A stretch of 11,703 nucleotides of DNA from Thermoprotei archaeon (GTDB taxonomy: Archaea; Thermoproteota; Methanomethylicia; Nezhaarchaeales; WYZ-LMO8): NCBI GenBank assembly GCA_003650865.1, contig QMSN01000014.1, positions 1 through 11,703 of the forward strand, written 5' to 3'. Within the stretch, counting starts at the first letter, position 1, and every line of letters starts with the position of its first letter. Positions 1 to 7,110 of the stretch are shown here, piece after piece. The notes under the pieces are model-generated. The model ran no database searches, was not told the DNA's origin, and saw only the letters and a list, made by a program, of their open reading frames with translations. A program made the position numbers and the translations under genes.

Positions 1-1
1 T

Positions 2-1393
2 AGGATAGCTCTAGATGTTGTTAGGGTGAACTTGGCTCACCTCCTCATGCTCTTTAAGCAGGGGATCATAGGCTTAGAGGATGCCCAGAGGATCTACAGG
101 TCTCTTAGGAGAATGCTGAAAGGGATTGAGCTTAGAGAGGAGTTAGAGGACGTGCACATGTGCGTTGAGGATGAAGTCGTGAGGGATGTAGGTCTAGACA
201 TCGGAGGCAAGCTTCATACTGGGAAGAGCAGGAACGACCAAGTCGCCACAGCACTCAGAATGACTGCTAAGAGGTTCTGCTCTCAGCTCGCCCTCGAGGT
301 CTTAGGGCTTCAGGAAGCCCTGTTATCTCAGAGTGAAAGGCACATAGACACCGTCATGCCTGGCTACACCCACCTACAACATGCACAACCAGTCACGCTA
401 GCCCACCAGTTCCTCGCGTACTACGACAAGCTTTCGAGGGATGTCGACAGGCTCCTAAAGGTCTATGAGAGAGCTGACGAGAGCCCCATGGGCAGCGGCG
501 CTCTAGCTGGGAGCAGCTTCAATTTAGATAGAGAGTACGTCGCTAAGCTCCTAGGCTTCTCGAAAATTCAGGAGAACACCACAGATGCTGTCTCGGACAG
601 GGACTTCATGGTTGAGCTCGCCTTTGCCTCCTCAATGCTCATGGTACACCTAAGCGGGCTAGCCGAGGACCTCATAATATGGAGCACGTGGGAGTACGGC
701 TTTGCCGAGATGCCAGACGCCTATTCCTCCACGAGCAGCGTAATGCCCCAGAAGAAGAACCCCACCGTAGCTGAAGTTGTTAGAGCGAGAGCTTCCCACG
801 CAATAGGCATGCTGACTGGCTCCTTAACGCTCCTAAAGGCCCTGCCGCTAAGCTACAACCTAGACCTCCAAGAGCTCACACCACTAGTTTGGCAGGCCGT
901 GGAAGTAGCGATGAGCTCATGCAGGGTTATGAGGGGAGTTGTTGAGGGATTACAGTTCGACGTCAAGAGGATGTATGACGCGGCTGAAACCGGGTTCTCA
1001 TCAGCGACGGAGTTGGCGAATGAGCTCGTCAGGAGGTTCAACATGCCGTTCAGGGTCGCATATAGAGTTGCCGGCAGAGTAGTCAAGGAGGCTGTGGACA
1101 TGGGGCTTGCTCCAAGCGATGTAAGCCCAGAGATGCTGAGGAGAGCTGCTAGAGCTGAGGGCTACGAGTTAGAAGTCGACGAGGAACTCCTCAAGAGAGC
1201 CCTAAACCCGCTCAACTGCGTGTCGTCGTGTAGAGTTCTTGGAGGGCCATCGATGGAGTCCGTCAAGGACATGATCGATAGGAGGAAGAGCTACATCAAA
1301 AGCGTGGTCCAGAAGGTCTTGGAGCTTAAGTCGAGGGCAGAGGGTGTTGACGAGGTCCTTCAAGCTGAAGCTAAGAGGCTGGGGGTTGCCTAA
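2..1393 (+). CDS. argH: Argininosuccinate lyase, 5'-truncated by the window edge
   Basis: Cleaves argininosuccinate to arginine and fumarate, the last step of arginine synthesis, in the cytoplasm as a homotetramer. The fumarase/aspartase-superfamily signature is clear: HTGKSRNDQVAT near the start, a TYxH-like segment (PGYTHLQHAQPV), GSGALAGSS, and the mobile catalytic loop SSVMPQKKNP (bases about 735-765). A GTG at base 26 could pass as a start, but the open frame continues upstream to the window edge and encodes RIALDVVRVNLAHLLML, which fits the usual ArgH N-terminal helix. The real start therefore lies outside, roughly 25-30 residues further upstream judging from family length. The last base of its TAA is followed directly by the TTG of the next gene, so it leads or continues the LysW-pathway operon. 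This is the only gene in the window that belongs strictly to the arginine branch. Identification is firm. Confidence 0.95.
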   Translation, partial: RIALDVVRVNLAHLLMLFKQGIIGLEDAQRIYRSLRRMLKGIELREELEDVHMCVEDEVVRDVGLDIGGKLHTGKSRNDQVATALRMTAKRFCSQLALEVLGLQEALLSQSERHIDTVMPGYTHLQHAQPVTLAHQFLAYYDKLSRDVDRLLKVYERADESPMGSGALAGSSFNLDREYVAKLLGFSKIQENTTDAVSDRDFMVELAFASSMLMVHLSGLAEDLIIWSTWEYGFAEMPDAYSSTSSVMPQKKNPTVAEVVRARASHAIGMLTGSLTLLKALPLSYNLDLQELTPLVWQAVEVAMSSCRVMRGVVEGLQFDVKRMYDAAETGFSSATELANELVRRFNMPFRVAYRVAGRVVKEAVDMGLAPSDVSPEMLRRAARAEGYELEVDEELLKRALNPLNCVSSCRVLGGPSMESVKDMIDRRKSYIKSVVQKVLELKSRAEGVDEVLQAEAKRLGVA

Positions 1394-2239
1394 TTGAAAG
1401 TGGCGATACTCTACGACAGGTTGAGGTGGGAGGAGAAAGCCCTCCTCGATGCCTTGAAGAGCAGGGGCGTCGAGGTGGAGATGGTCGACGCCAAGGTGAG
1501 AGTGGCAGTCCCAGGCAAGATGACTACTATTGGTGACATAGTTCTCAACAGGTGCTTAAGCCACTTCAGAGGGCTTTACTGGTCGGCGTTCCTCGAGGCT
1601 GAGGGTGTTAGAGTTGTAAATAGCTTCTGGACGTCGCTGATAGGTGGGGACAAGCTATTCACGTCGCTTGAGCTTGCTAAGAACGGCATTCCAACGCCGA
1701 GGTTTGTGGTAGCGTTTACCGTTGAGGGGGCTATGAACGCCCTCAACGAGATAGGGCTGCCAGCAGTAGTCAAGCCTGTTGTAGGTAGCTGGGGCAGGCT
1801 CTTAGCCCTCCTGAGGGACTATGAGCACGCTAGGGCCATATTTGAGCATAGAGAACACCTCGAGGCAATACTACACAACATATTCTACCTGCAGGAGTAT
1901 GTCGAGAAGCCTTCTAGAGACATAAGGAGCCTCGTCATAGGTGATGAGGTCATAGCCTCGATATACAGGTATGCACCTGAAGGTGATTGGAGAACCAATA
2001 TAGCTCTTGGAGGTAAGGCTGAGGTGTGCACTCTAAGAGAGGAAGAGGAAGAGGTTGTGCTTAAAGCGGCTAAGGCTGTTAAGGGTGAGGTCGTGGGCGT
2101 AGACAGCCTTGAGAGCGACAAGGGTCTCCTAGTAAATGAGATAAACACGACAGTCGAGTTTAAAGGAGCATTCTCAGCCACAGGTGTAGATATACCCGGT
2201 AAGATAGCCGAGTACTTGATTAAGGAGGCTAAGAGATGA
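1394..2239 (+). CDS. lysX: LysW ligase of the LysX/ArgX ATP-grasp family (copy 1)
   Basis: RimK-like ATP-grasp ligase that joins the amino group of 2-aminoadipate (LysX) or glutamate (ArgX) to the C-terminal glutamate side chain of LysW. Over 281 aa I see the N-terminal ILYDRLRWEEKAL segment, the GGDKLFTS helix start (84-91), the ATP-binding lysine in KPVVGSWGR (127-135), RDIR (175-178), NIALGGKA (202-209), and Mg ligands D237, E249 and N251 in VNEINTTVEFKG. It starts at a TTG directly after the argH stop, behind GGGGGTT (1381-1387) at 6-base spacing, and its stop overlaps the lysY start as ATGA. Being next to argH suggests glutamate as substrate, but its INTT signature looks closer to Thermus LysX (VNHT) than to the Sulfolobus ArgX sequence I remember (LNDV). 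Family assignment is firm; substrate is open. Confidence 0.9.
   Translation: MKVAILYDRLRWEEKALLDALKSRGVEVEMVDAKVRVAVPGKMTTIGDIVLNRCLSHFRGLYWSAFLEAEGVRVVNSFWTSLIGGDKLFTSLELAKNGIPTPRFVVAFTVEGAMNALNEIGLPAVVKPVVGSWGRLLALLRDYEHARAIFEHREHLEAILHNIFYLQEYVEKPSRDIRSLVIGDEVIASIYRYAPEGDWRTNIALGGKAEVCTLREEEEEVVLKAAKAVKGEVVGVDSLESDKGLLVNEINTTVEFKGAFSATGVDIPGKIAEYLIKEAKR
2222..2227 (+). promoter_or_regulatory. Shine-Dalgarno site of lysY
   Basis: AAGGAGG-type sequence inside the end of the upstream ligase gene, 8 bases before the lysY ATG. It supports translation of lysY from the overlapping ATGA. Confidence 0.6.
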
Positions 2240-3291
2240 AGAGAGTCGGCATAGTAGGAGCATCAGGATACGTGGGTGGAGAGCTCCTCAGGCTACTGCT
2301 CAGCCACCCCAACGCTGAGGTTACAGTCGCTACATCAAGGAAGTACGCTGGAGAATACGTCTTTAGGGTTCACGCCAACTTGAGGAAGGCCACGAACATG
2401 GTCTTCGCGCCGCTGAGCATGAAGAGGTTGACTGAGGAGTGCGACGTAGTGTTTCTAGCCACTCCTCACGGGCAGTCAGCTAAGATAGCTGCTCAGCTCG
2501 TGGAGGCTGGGGTCAAGGTCATAGACCTAAGCGCCGACTTCAGGTTTAGAGATCCATCTCTCTACGAAGTCTGGTATAAGTGGAAGCACCCCAAGCCAGA
2601 GCTCCTTCAAGAAGCCGTCTATGGGCTACCTGAGCTCCATAGAGAGGAGATTAAGAGGGCTAAGATTGTTGCTTGCCCAGGCTGCATGCCGACGGCAGCA
2701 ATACTAGCTCTAGCGCCGCTAGCTAGGAGCGGCCTTATGGATCCCGAGCACGTCGTGGTCGACGTCAAGATAGGGTCTTCAGGTGCTGGAGTAGCTCCAT
2801 CAATGGCTACTCTACACGCTGAGAGATTCGGGGTTGTAAGGCCATACTCGCCAGCAGGTCACAGACATACAGGCGAGATAGAGCAGGAGCTTTCAGCTCT
2901 AGCTGGGAGGCCCGTGAAGGTGGCGATGTCAGCCCACGCCGTCAACGTAGTTAGAGGCATACTGGCCACTTGCCACGTCTTCACAGACAAGGAGGTGAAG
3001 CTCGTGGACCTGTGGAGGGCCTATAGAGGCATGTATGGCAACGAGCCCTTCGTGAGGATAGTCAAGGACAGAAGGGGGATCTACAGGCTTCCAGACCCCA
3101 AAGTCGTCATAGGCACGAACTTCTGCGACGTGGGATTCGAGGTAGACCCTCATGCTAAACGCATAGTTGCCCTTGGAGCCATAGACAACTTGATGAAGGG
3201 AGCTGCTGGCCAAGCAGTTCAGTGCTTCAACATACTAGTAGGCGTCGACGAGAAGACTGGGCTAGACTTTTACGGCTTCCACCCCGTGTGA
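2236..3291 (+). CDS. lysY: LysW-glutamyl/aminoadipyl phosphate reductase (LysY/ArgC family)
   Basis: NADPH-dependent reductase that turns the LysW-bound acyl phosphate into the semialdehyde; homologous to ArgC of the acetylated arginine route. The 351-aa protein shows the Rossmann nucleotide motif GASGYVGGE (8-16), the ATPHGQS segment (76-82), LSADFRF (98-104), the catalytic cysteine C150 in ACPGCMPTA, GSSGAG (180-185), and the base-providing histidine region AGHRHTGEIEQ (207-217). Full family length. Its ATG overlaps the ligase stop by four bases and has a good Shine-Dalgarno site 8 bases upstream, so translation is probably coupled. As the only copy in the window it is expected to serve both the ornithine and lysine branches; that dual use is inference from gene content. 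Confidence 0.93.
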   Translation: MKRVGIVGASGYVGGELLRLLLSHPNAEVTVATSRKYAGEYVFRVHANLRKATNMVFAPLSMKRLTEECDVVFLATPHGQSAKIAAQLVEAGVKVIDLSADFRFRDPSLYEVWYKWKHPKPELLQEAVYGLPELHREEIKRAKIVACPGCMPTAAILALAPLARSGLMDPEHVVVDVKIGSSGAGVAPSMATLHAERFGVVRPYSPAGHRHTGEIEQELSALAGRPVKVAMSAHAVNVVRGILATCHVFTDKEVKLVDLWRAYRGMYGNEPFVRIVKDRRGIYRLPDPKVVIGTNFCDVGFEVDPHAKRIVALGAIDNLMKGAAGQAVQCFNILVGVDEKTGLDFYGFHPV

Positions 3292-3295
3292 GGTG
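3290..3295 (+). promoter_or_regulatory. Shine-Dalgarno site that favours the inner lysZ start
   Basis: GAGGTG, complementary to the archaeal 16S 3' end, sits 6 bases before the TTG at 3302. The GTG at 3293 lies inside this site and so is a poor start. Confidence 0.6.
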
Positions 3296-3301
3296 TGGCT
3301 A

Positions 3302-4114
3302 TTGACTGTAGTCGTGAAGTTTGGAGGGGACCTCGTAGGCAATAGAGAGGTTCTCGACAAGCTGGCTAAGGACATAGCTGAGGTTTCGTCTAGCGAGAGA
3401 GTTGTGGTGGTTCACGGTGGAGGAGATATAGTTACAGCCATAGCTGAAAAGCTTGGCAAACCCCAAGTCTTCATAGTGTCGCCAGACGGCTTCAGGAGTA
3501 GGTACACGGATAGGGAGACTGCTGAGATATACATGATGGTCATGGCGGGCAAGATAAACAAGGAGGTCGTGCTATCGCTGCTAAGAGCTGGTGTAAGGGC
3601 TGTGGGCATATCAGGCATAGATGGAGCTATACTGAGGGCTGAACGCAAGAAGAGGCTGGTGATAATAGACGAGAGGGGCAGGAAGAGGGCTATTGAGGGC
3701 GGCTACACGGGGAGGATAGTTGAAGTCGACTCAAGCGTGCTGAGTACCCTGCTCGACGAAGGTCTAATCCCTGTGGTGGCGCCAGTAGCCCTTGGAGATG
3801 AAAACGAGGTCTTAAACGTCGACGGCGACAGAGCTGCAGCTCACGTAGCTAGCTCGCTGAGAGCTGATAGCCTAGTGCTTTTAACGGATGTAGAGGGCGT
3901 GAAGATGAACGACGAGCTTGTGCCTAAGATGGACCTTAGAAAGGCCAAGGCTATGCTGAAGAAGGTTGGAGCTGGAATGATAACTAAGCTATACGCAGCC
4001 ATAGAGGCCCTTGAGGGTGGAGTCGGCAGAGTCGTCATAGCATCTGGGTTTAAGGAGAAACCCGTGACTTCAGCCCTCATGGGAGAGGGAACGGTGATAA
4101 CAGTTGAAGGTTGA
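3302..4114 (+). CDS. lysZ: LysW-aminoadipate/glutamate kinase (LysZ/ArgB family)
   Basis: Amino acid kinase-fold enzyme that phosphorylates the free side-chain carboxylate of the amino acid held on LysW. From the TTG at 3302 the protein is 270 aa and begins TVVVKFGGD; the KFGG (6-9) and VHGGG (37-41) motifs bind ATP phosphates. Further on are RYTDRETAEIYMM, typical of LysZ/ArgB, GISGIDG, NVDGDRAAAHVA, LLTDVEGV, and GAGMITKL with the conserved lysine. The family usually has GGGM at the last site, so GAGM is a small variation. A GTG at 3293 would add three residues but falls within the Shine-Dalgarno site, so I prefer 3302. The end overlaps the lysJ start by 11 bases. No regulatory arginine-binding N-terminal extension is present. 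Family certain; acceptance of both LysW substrates is inferred. Confidence 0.92.
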   Translation: MTVVVKFGGDLVGNREVLDKLAKDIAEVSSSERVVVVHGGGDIVTAIAEKLGKPQVFIVSPDGFRSRYTDRETAEIYMMVMAGKINKEVVLSLLRAGVRAVGISGIDGAILRAERKKRLVIIDERGRKRAIEGGYTGRIVEVDSSVLSTLLDEGLIPVVAPVALGDENEVLNVDGDRAAAHVASSLRADSLVLLTDVEGVKMNDELVPKMDLRKAKAMLKKVGAGMITKLYAAIEALEGGVGRVVIASGFKEKPVTSALMGEGTVITVEG

Positions 4115-5285
4115 CCTCAAAGCTATTGAGGACGCCCACTTAGCCCCCACCTATCAGAAGTTCCCCGTGACCATCGTTAGGGGTAGAGGGGCTAAGGTGT
4201 GGGATGATGAGGGCAAGGAGTACATTGACTGCGTAGCTGGCTATGGAGCCGCCCTAGTAGGGCACTGTAACCCCAGAGTCGTCGAGGCCATTAAGAGGCA
4301 GTGTGAGAAGCTCATAGCGTGCCACGGCTCTCTCTACAACGACGCTAGAGCTGAGTACCTAGACAAGCTAGTAAAGGTTCTGCCGAAGGGCCTCACTAAG
4401 GTCTACTTCTGCAATAGTGGTGCTGAGGCTGTTGAAGCCGCCATAAAGATTGCTTGGAAGGCTACGGGCAAGAGGGTCATAGTCTCCATGATGAGGGGCT
4501 ATCACGGCAAGACACTAGGTGCTCTAACGCTCACTTGGGGGCAGAAGTATAGAGAGCCTTTTGAGCCCTTACCCAGTTTCTCCCGCTTCGTCCCCTACGG
4601 TAACGTAGACAGGCTTAGAGAAGCCCTCAAGGACGACGTCGCAGCTGTTATAGTTGAGCCGATCCAGGGGGAGAGTGGGGTCATAGTACCCCCCAACGAC
4701 TACTTAAAGCAGGTTAGGGAGGAGTGCACTCAACGCGGAGTCCTGCTGATAATTGACGAGGTTCAAACGGGCTTCGGCAGGACGGGGAGGCTTTGGGCGT
4801 GTGAGCATTGGGGTGTAGAGCCGGACATAATGTGCTTGGCTAAGGGCGTGGCTGGAGGGCTGCCCATGGGCGTCACGGCTGCGAGAGAAGACGTAATGTC
4901 TAAGCTTAAGGTGGGGGAGCACACGACGACCTTCGGCGGAAACCCGTTGGCATGCGCCGCTGCTTCAGCGACGCTTGACTCAATACTCCTCGACGGGCTC
5001 CTTGAGAACTGTAGGACTGTGGGCAACTACATGCTCAGTGAGCTCCAGAAGCTCAAGAGAGACTTCAAGGTTGTCAGAGACGTGAGGGGGATGGGGTTCA
5101 TGCTTGCCGTCGAGCTGAGATCTGACATAAGGGGGGCTCTGCTCTCCCTCATAAGCGAAGGGGTGCTAGCCGCCTACTCCGGTAGGACTGTCATAAGGTT
5201 TCTGCCTCCACTATGCATGTCGATGAATGAAGCCCACGTAGTCTTGAGAGCTCTGAGAAAAGTGTTGAGTAATGTCGAGCTTTGA
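4104..5285 (+). CDS. lysJ: LysW-aminoadipate/glutamate semialdehyde aminotransferase (LysJ/ArgD family)
   Basis: Class III PLP-dependent aminotransferase that transfers an amino group from glutamate to the LysW-bound semialdehyde, giving LysW-lysine or LysW-ornithine. The 393-aa protein shows the phosphate-cup motif NSGAEAVEAA (104-113), GYHGKTLGAL (132-141), IVEPIQGE (183-190), IIDEVQTGFGRTG (216-228, D218 contacts the PLP ring nitrogen), the Schiff-base lysine K247 in CLAKGVAGGLPMG, and TTFGGNPLACA (275-285). Starts at a TTG overlapping the lysZ tail, behind GGTGAT (4093-4098) at 5-base spacing; the end overlaps the lysK start by 14 bases. Acetylornithine aminotransferase is the related alternative, but no N-acetylglutamate synthase is present nearby and the LysW genes are, so the carrier-linked role is favoured. 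Confidence 0.92.
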   Translation: MKVDLKAIEDAHLAPTYQKFPVTIVRGRGAKVWDDEGKEYIDCVAGYGAALVGHCNPRVVEAIKRQCEKLIACHGSLYNDARAEYLDKLVKVLPKGLTKVYFCNSGAEAVEAAIKIAWKATGKRVIVSMMRGYHGKTLGALTLTWGQKYREPFEPLPSFSRFVPYGNVDRLREALKDDVAAVIVEPIQGESGVIVPPNDYLKQVREECTQRGVLLIIDEVQTGFGRTGRLWACEHWGVEPDIMCLAKGVAGGLPMGVTAAREDVMSKLKVGEHTTTFGGNPLACAAASATLDSILLDGLLENCRTVGNYMLSELQKLKRDFKVVRDVRGMGFMLAVELRSDIRGALLSLISEGVLAAYSGRTVIRFLPPLCMSMNEAHVVLRALRKVLSNVEL

Positions 5286-6405
5286 AGTCGAGCTACTGCT
5301 CGAGATGCTGAAGACCTACAGCCCCACAGGCGGTGAGGGTGAGCTAGCTAAGCTCTTACTCAAGCACATGAGGGACATGGGCTTCGAGGTCCACATAGAC
5401 GGCGTCGGCAATGTAGTGGGCAGGATAAGCGGTGGAGGCCCTAGAGTCCTACTCTGCGGGCACATGGACACGGTTCCCGGCTTCATACCAGTCAAGGTAG
5501 AGGATGGAGAGGTGTGGGGTAGAGGAGCTGTCGACGCTAAAGGCCCTCTAGCGACTCTCATACTTGCAGCTAAAAGCTATGTTTCTTCATCAAGCCCCAG
5601 CGACAGGCTAGACTTAACAGTTGTAGGTGTCGTAGAGGAGGAGGGCTCCAGTAAGGGCATGTATCACCTGCTCGAGACCCTCGAAGAGCCCGCAATAGCT
5701 GTATTCGGGGAGCCTAGTGGAGCCTCTGGCCTAGCCCTAGGCTATAAGGGAAGCACCTCCTTCAAAATCTCCATAGAGACCGAGAAGGGGCACTCAGCTA
5801 GCCCATGGCTATTCAAGAACGCCATAGAGGAGGCGTGGAACCTGTGGATGAGGCTCGTCGAGGCCTTCAATAGGTACCGGAAAGAAGGTAGCATGTTCAA
5901 CTCCTTAACCTACTGCTTAACCTCGATGGTGGGTGGTGAAGGAGGAGTCTTCACGCCGTCTACGTGCACCTTTAGCTTCAACTTGAGGCTGCCGCCTTCA
6001 CTAAGATGCCCCGACGTCGTGGATCTCGTTGAGAGAATCGTTGAGGAGTTCAGGCGTGAGAGAGGGGTTAAAGTCGACGTGAAGAGGAGCGACTGCGTAG
6101 AAGCCTCTGTGACTAGTAGGTCAAGCCTAGTTGCAAGGGCGTTTAGCAGAGCGGTGATAGAGGTGCTCAACGTCAAACCCACCTTCACACTCAAGACTGG
6201 GACGAGCGACATGAACGTAGCGGCGACCAAGTGGAGGAGAGCGGAGATGGCGGCCTATGGGCCGGGAGACTCAAGCCTAGACCACACACCCCACGAGAGG
6301 CTCAGCATAAGCGAGTACTTGAGCTCCATAAGGGTCCTGGCACGAGCTCTAGCTTGGATCGAGAAGCTTACGCGTAAAGCTTTTTACTCTAAACGTTCTT
6401 CTTAA
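5272..6405 (+). CDS. lysK: LysW-lysine/LysW-ornithine hydrolase (LysK, M20 peptidase family)
   Basis: Zinc (or cobalt) dependent amidohydrolase that releases lysine or ornithine from LysW and frees the carrier. M20 family marks over 377 aa: LLCGHMDTVPG with metal ligands H64 and D66 region, GRGAVDAKGPLA with bridging D88, VEEEGSSKG with the catalytic base and metal glutamates (E123/E124), FGEPSG with E147, KGHSASPW (172-179) of the dimerisation lid, TGTSDMN, and DHTPHERLS with H338. The start overlaps lysJ and has no clear Shine-Dalgarno site, so coupled re-initiation is likely; an inner ATG at residue 12 is possible but would trim the first helix. The final dozen residues, rich in basic amino acids, extend a little past what I expect of the family. 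It closes the first operon. Confidence 0.9.
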   Translation: MSSFEVELLLEMLKTYSPTGGEGELAKLLLKHMRDMGFEVHIDGVGNVVGRISGGGPRVLLCGHMDTVPGFIPVKVEDGEVWGRGAVDAKGPLATLILAAKSYVSSSSPSDRLDLTVVGVVEEEGSSKGMYHLLETLEEPAIAVFGEPSGASGLALGYKGSTSFKISIETEKGHSASPWLFKNAIEEAWNLWMRLVEAFNRYRKEGSMFNSLTYCLTSMVGGEGGVFTPSTCTFSFNLRLPPSLRCPDVVDLVERIVEEFRRERGVKVDVKRSDCVEASVTSRSSLVARAFSRAVIEVLNVKPTFTLKTGTSDMNVAATKWRRAEMAAYGPGDSSLDHTPHERLSISEYLSSIRVLARALAWIEKLTRKAFYSKRSS

Positions 6406-6407
6406 TA
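6380..6407 (+). promoter_or_regulatory. T-rich tract at the end of lysK: possible terminator and/or lysM promoter
   Basis: GCTTTTTACTC followed by TTCTTCTTAATAC spans the lysK stop. Archaeal terminators are often T-rich runs on the coding strand, and TTCTTAATA (6398-6406) also resembles a TATA box about 30 bases before the preferred lysM start. The sequence cannot tell the two roles apart. Confidence 0.3.
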
Positions 6408-6421
6408 CGAAAAACGAACTT

Positions 6422-6428
6422 GAAGGTG
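6422..6428 (+). promoter_or_regulatory. Shine-Dalgarno site that decides the lysM start
   Basis: GAAGGTG (one mismatch to GGAGGTG) ends 6 bases before the TTG at 6435. The TTG at 6420 overlaps it at its first base and has no such site of its own. Confidence 0.5.
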
Positions 6429-6434
6429 CGAATA

Positions 6435-6854
6435 TTGTCATCAATAGATGATGTCGACCACGCCATAATAAGCACTCTGCTAAAGGACTCCAGGACCCCC
6501 TACACGGAGATAGCAAAGAGAGTAGGGCTTTCAGAAGCTGGTGTCAGGAAGAGAATTGATAGGCTAGTCAAGATGGGGGTCATAAAGAGGTTCACAGTTG
6601 AGGTTGAGTATGGCGCTAGGCTCAAGGCTATATCGCTCATATCAGTCGACCCATCAATAGCCACGCCTCAAGTCTCTGAGAGAGTTCGTGAAGTCGACGG
6701 CGTCGAGAGAGTTTACGAGGTCACAGGTGTGTACGATATCGTGGCGGTGATATCAGCCCTCACCATGTCCGAGATTAACAGGTGCATAGACGACTTGAGG
6801 AAGATTGAGGGCGTTAAGAACACCAACACCATGATAGTGCTTAAGGAGTGGTAG
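6435..6854 (+). CDS. lysM: Lrp/AsnC-family regulator, LysM type
   Basis: Transcription regulator of 139 aa. An N-terminal winged helix-turn-helix (residues about 5-55; TPYTEIAKRVGLSEAGVRKR, then RLVKMGVIKRF) is followed by a RAM/ligand-binding domain (about 60-139; VYEVTGVYDIVAVI, then INRCIDDLRKIEGV and a closing IVLKEW). Proteins of this type form octamers and sense amino acids. The phrases RKRI-RL-KMG-IKRF, PSIATP and INRxIDDLRxI match what I remember of Sulfolobus LysM, which controls lysWXJK with lysine as effector, and here too the gene sits immediately before lysW. I place the start at TTG 6435, which gives MSSIDDVDHAI, the normal Lrp N-terminus; TTG 6420 or GTG 6426 would add 5 or 3 residues. 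Control of the downstream promoter is inferred from position. Confidence 0.8.
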   Translation: MSSIDDVDHAIISTLLKDSRTPYTEIAKRVGLSEAGVRKRIDRLVKMGVIKRFTVEVEYGARLKAISLISVDPSIATPQVSERVREVDGVERVYEVTGVYDIVAVISALTMSEINRCIDDLRKIEGVKNTNTMIVLKEW

Positions 6855-6858
6855 AGGT
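6851..6858 (+). repeat. Direct repeat GTAGAGGT, copy 1, upstream of the lysW TATA box
   Basis: GTAGAGGT overlaps the lysM stop codon and recurs exactly at 6900-6907, 49 bases on. The two copies bracket the lysW TATA box. Eight bases is short enough to arise by chance, so a role as regulator half-sites is only a suggestion. Confidence 0.3.
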
Positions 6859-6868
6859 GTGGTGGAAG

Positions 6869-6885
6869 CGGAAAATGTTTAATAT
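6869..6885 (+). promoter_or_regulatory. lysW promoter: BRE and TATA box
   Basis: CGGAAAA (6869-6875, BRE-like) leads into TTTAATAT (6878-6885), a good archaeal TATA box. Transcription would begin near 6905-6910, leaving a leader of about 30 bases before the lysW ATG, with GGGGGTT (6923-6929) as ribosome-binding sequence. This gives lysW and the second ligase expression separate from the argH-lysK operon. Confidence 0.6.
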
Positions 6886-6899
6886 GACGGCTAGATAGA

Positions 6900-6907
6900 G
6901 TAGAGGT
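6900..6907 (+). repeat. Direct repeat GTAGAGGT, copy 2, at the predicted lysW transcription start
   Basis: Exact second copy of the octamer at 6851-6858. It covers the expected transcription start, a usual place for a repressor to act. A short dyad, TATC-C-GATA (6913-6921), follows just downstream in the leader. Confidence 0.3.
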
Positions 6908-6936
6908 TCGCCTATCCGATAAGGGGGTTAGCGTTA

Positions 6937-7107
6937 ATGAAGGTTAGGTGCCCTGATTGTGATGGAGAGATCGACGTCCCGGACGATGCCATAGCTGGCG
7001 AGATAGTTAGCTGCCCAGACTGCGGGCAGGAGTACGAGGTGTACTTTGAGGATGGAGAGCTTAAGCTTAAGCCAGCTGAGATGGTGAAGGAGGATTGGGG
7101 AGAGTAG
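6937..7107 (+). CDS. lysW: Amino-group carrier protein LysW
   Basis: Small acidic carrier protein of 56 aa whose C-terminal glutamate side chain forms an isopeptide bond with the amino group of 2-aminoadipate or glutamate, shielding it through the later steps. The sequence carries a zinc ribbon (CPDC at 5-8 and CPDC at 26-29), a globular acidic middle that docks onto the basic surfaces of the pathway enzymes, and the diagnostic C-terminal EDWGE (52-56). ATG start, preceded by GGGGGTT at 7-base spacing and its own TATA box at 6878-6885. Only 3 bases separate its stop from the second ligase. It is the only carrier gene in the window, so both ligases are expected to use it. The C-terminal motif leaves almost no doubt. 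Confidence 0.97.
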   Translation: MKVRCPDCDGEIDVPDDAIAGEIVSCPDCGQEYEVYFEDGELKLKPAEMVKEDWGE

Positions 7108-7110
7108 GTT

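Noticed and set aside
1885..2181. Serine/threonine-rich open frames on the minus strand opposite the first ligase, and similar ones opposite lysZ, lysJ and lysK
   Set aside because: Low-complexity shadows of real genes with firm motifs on the + strand; no ribosome-binding site or promoter.
4104..6405. Plain N-acetylated arginine pathway (ArgC/ArgB/ArgD/ArgE)
   Set aside because: lysW, two LysX/ArgX ligases and a LysM-like regulator sit in the same cluster, and no acetyltransferase is seen; the carrier route explains the set better.
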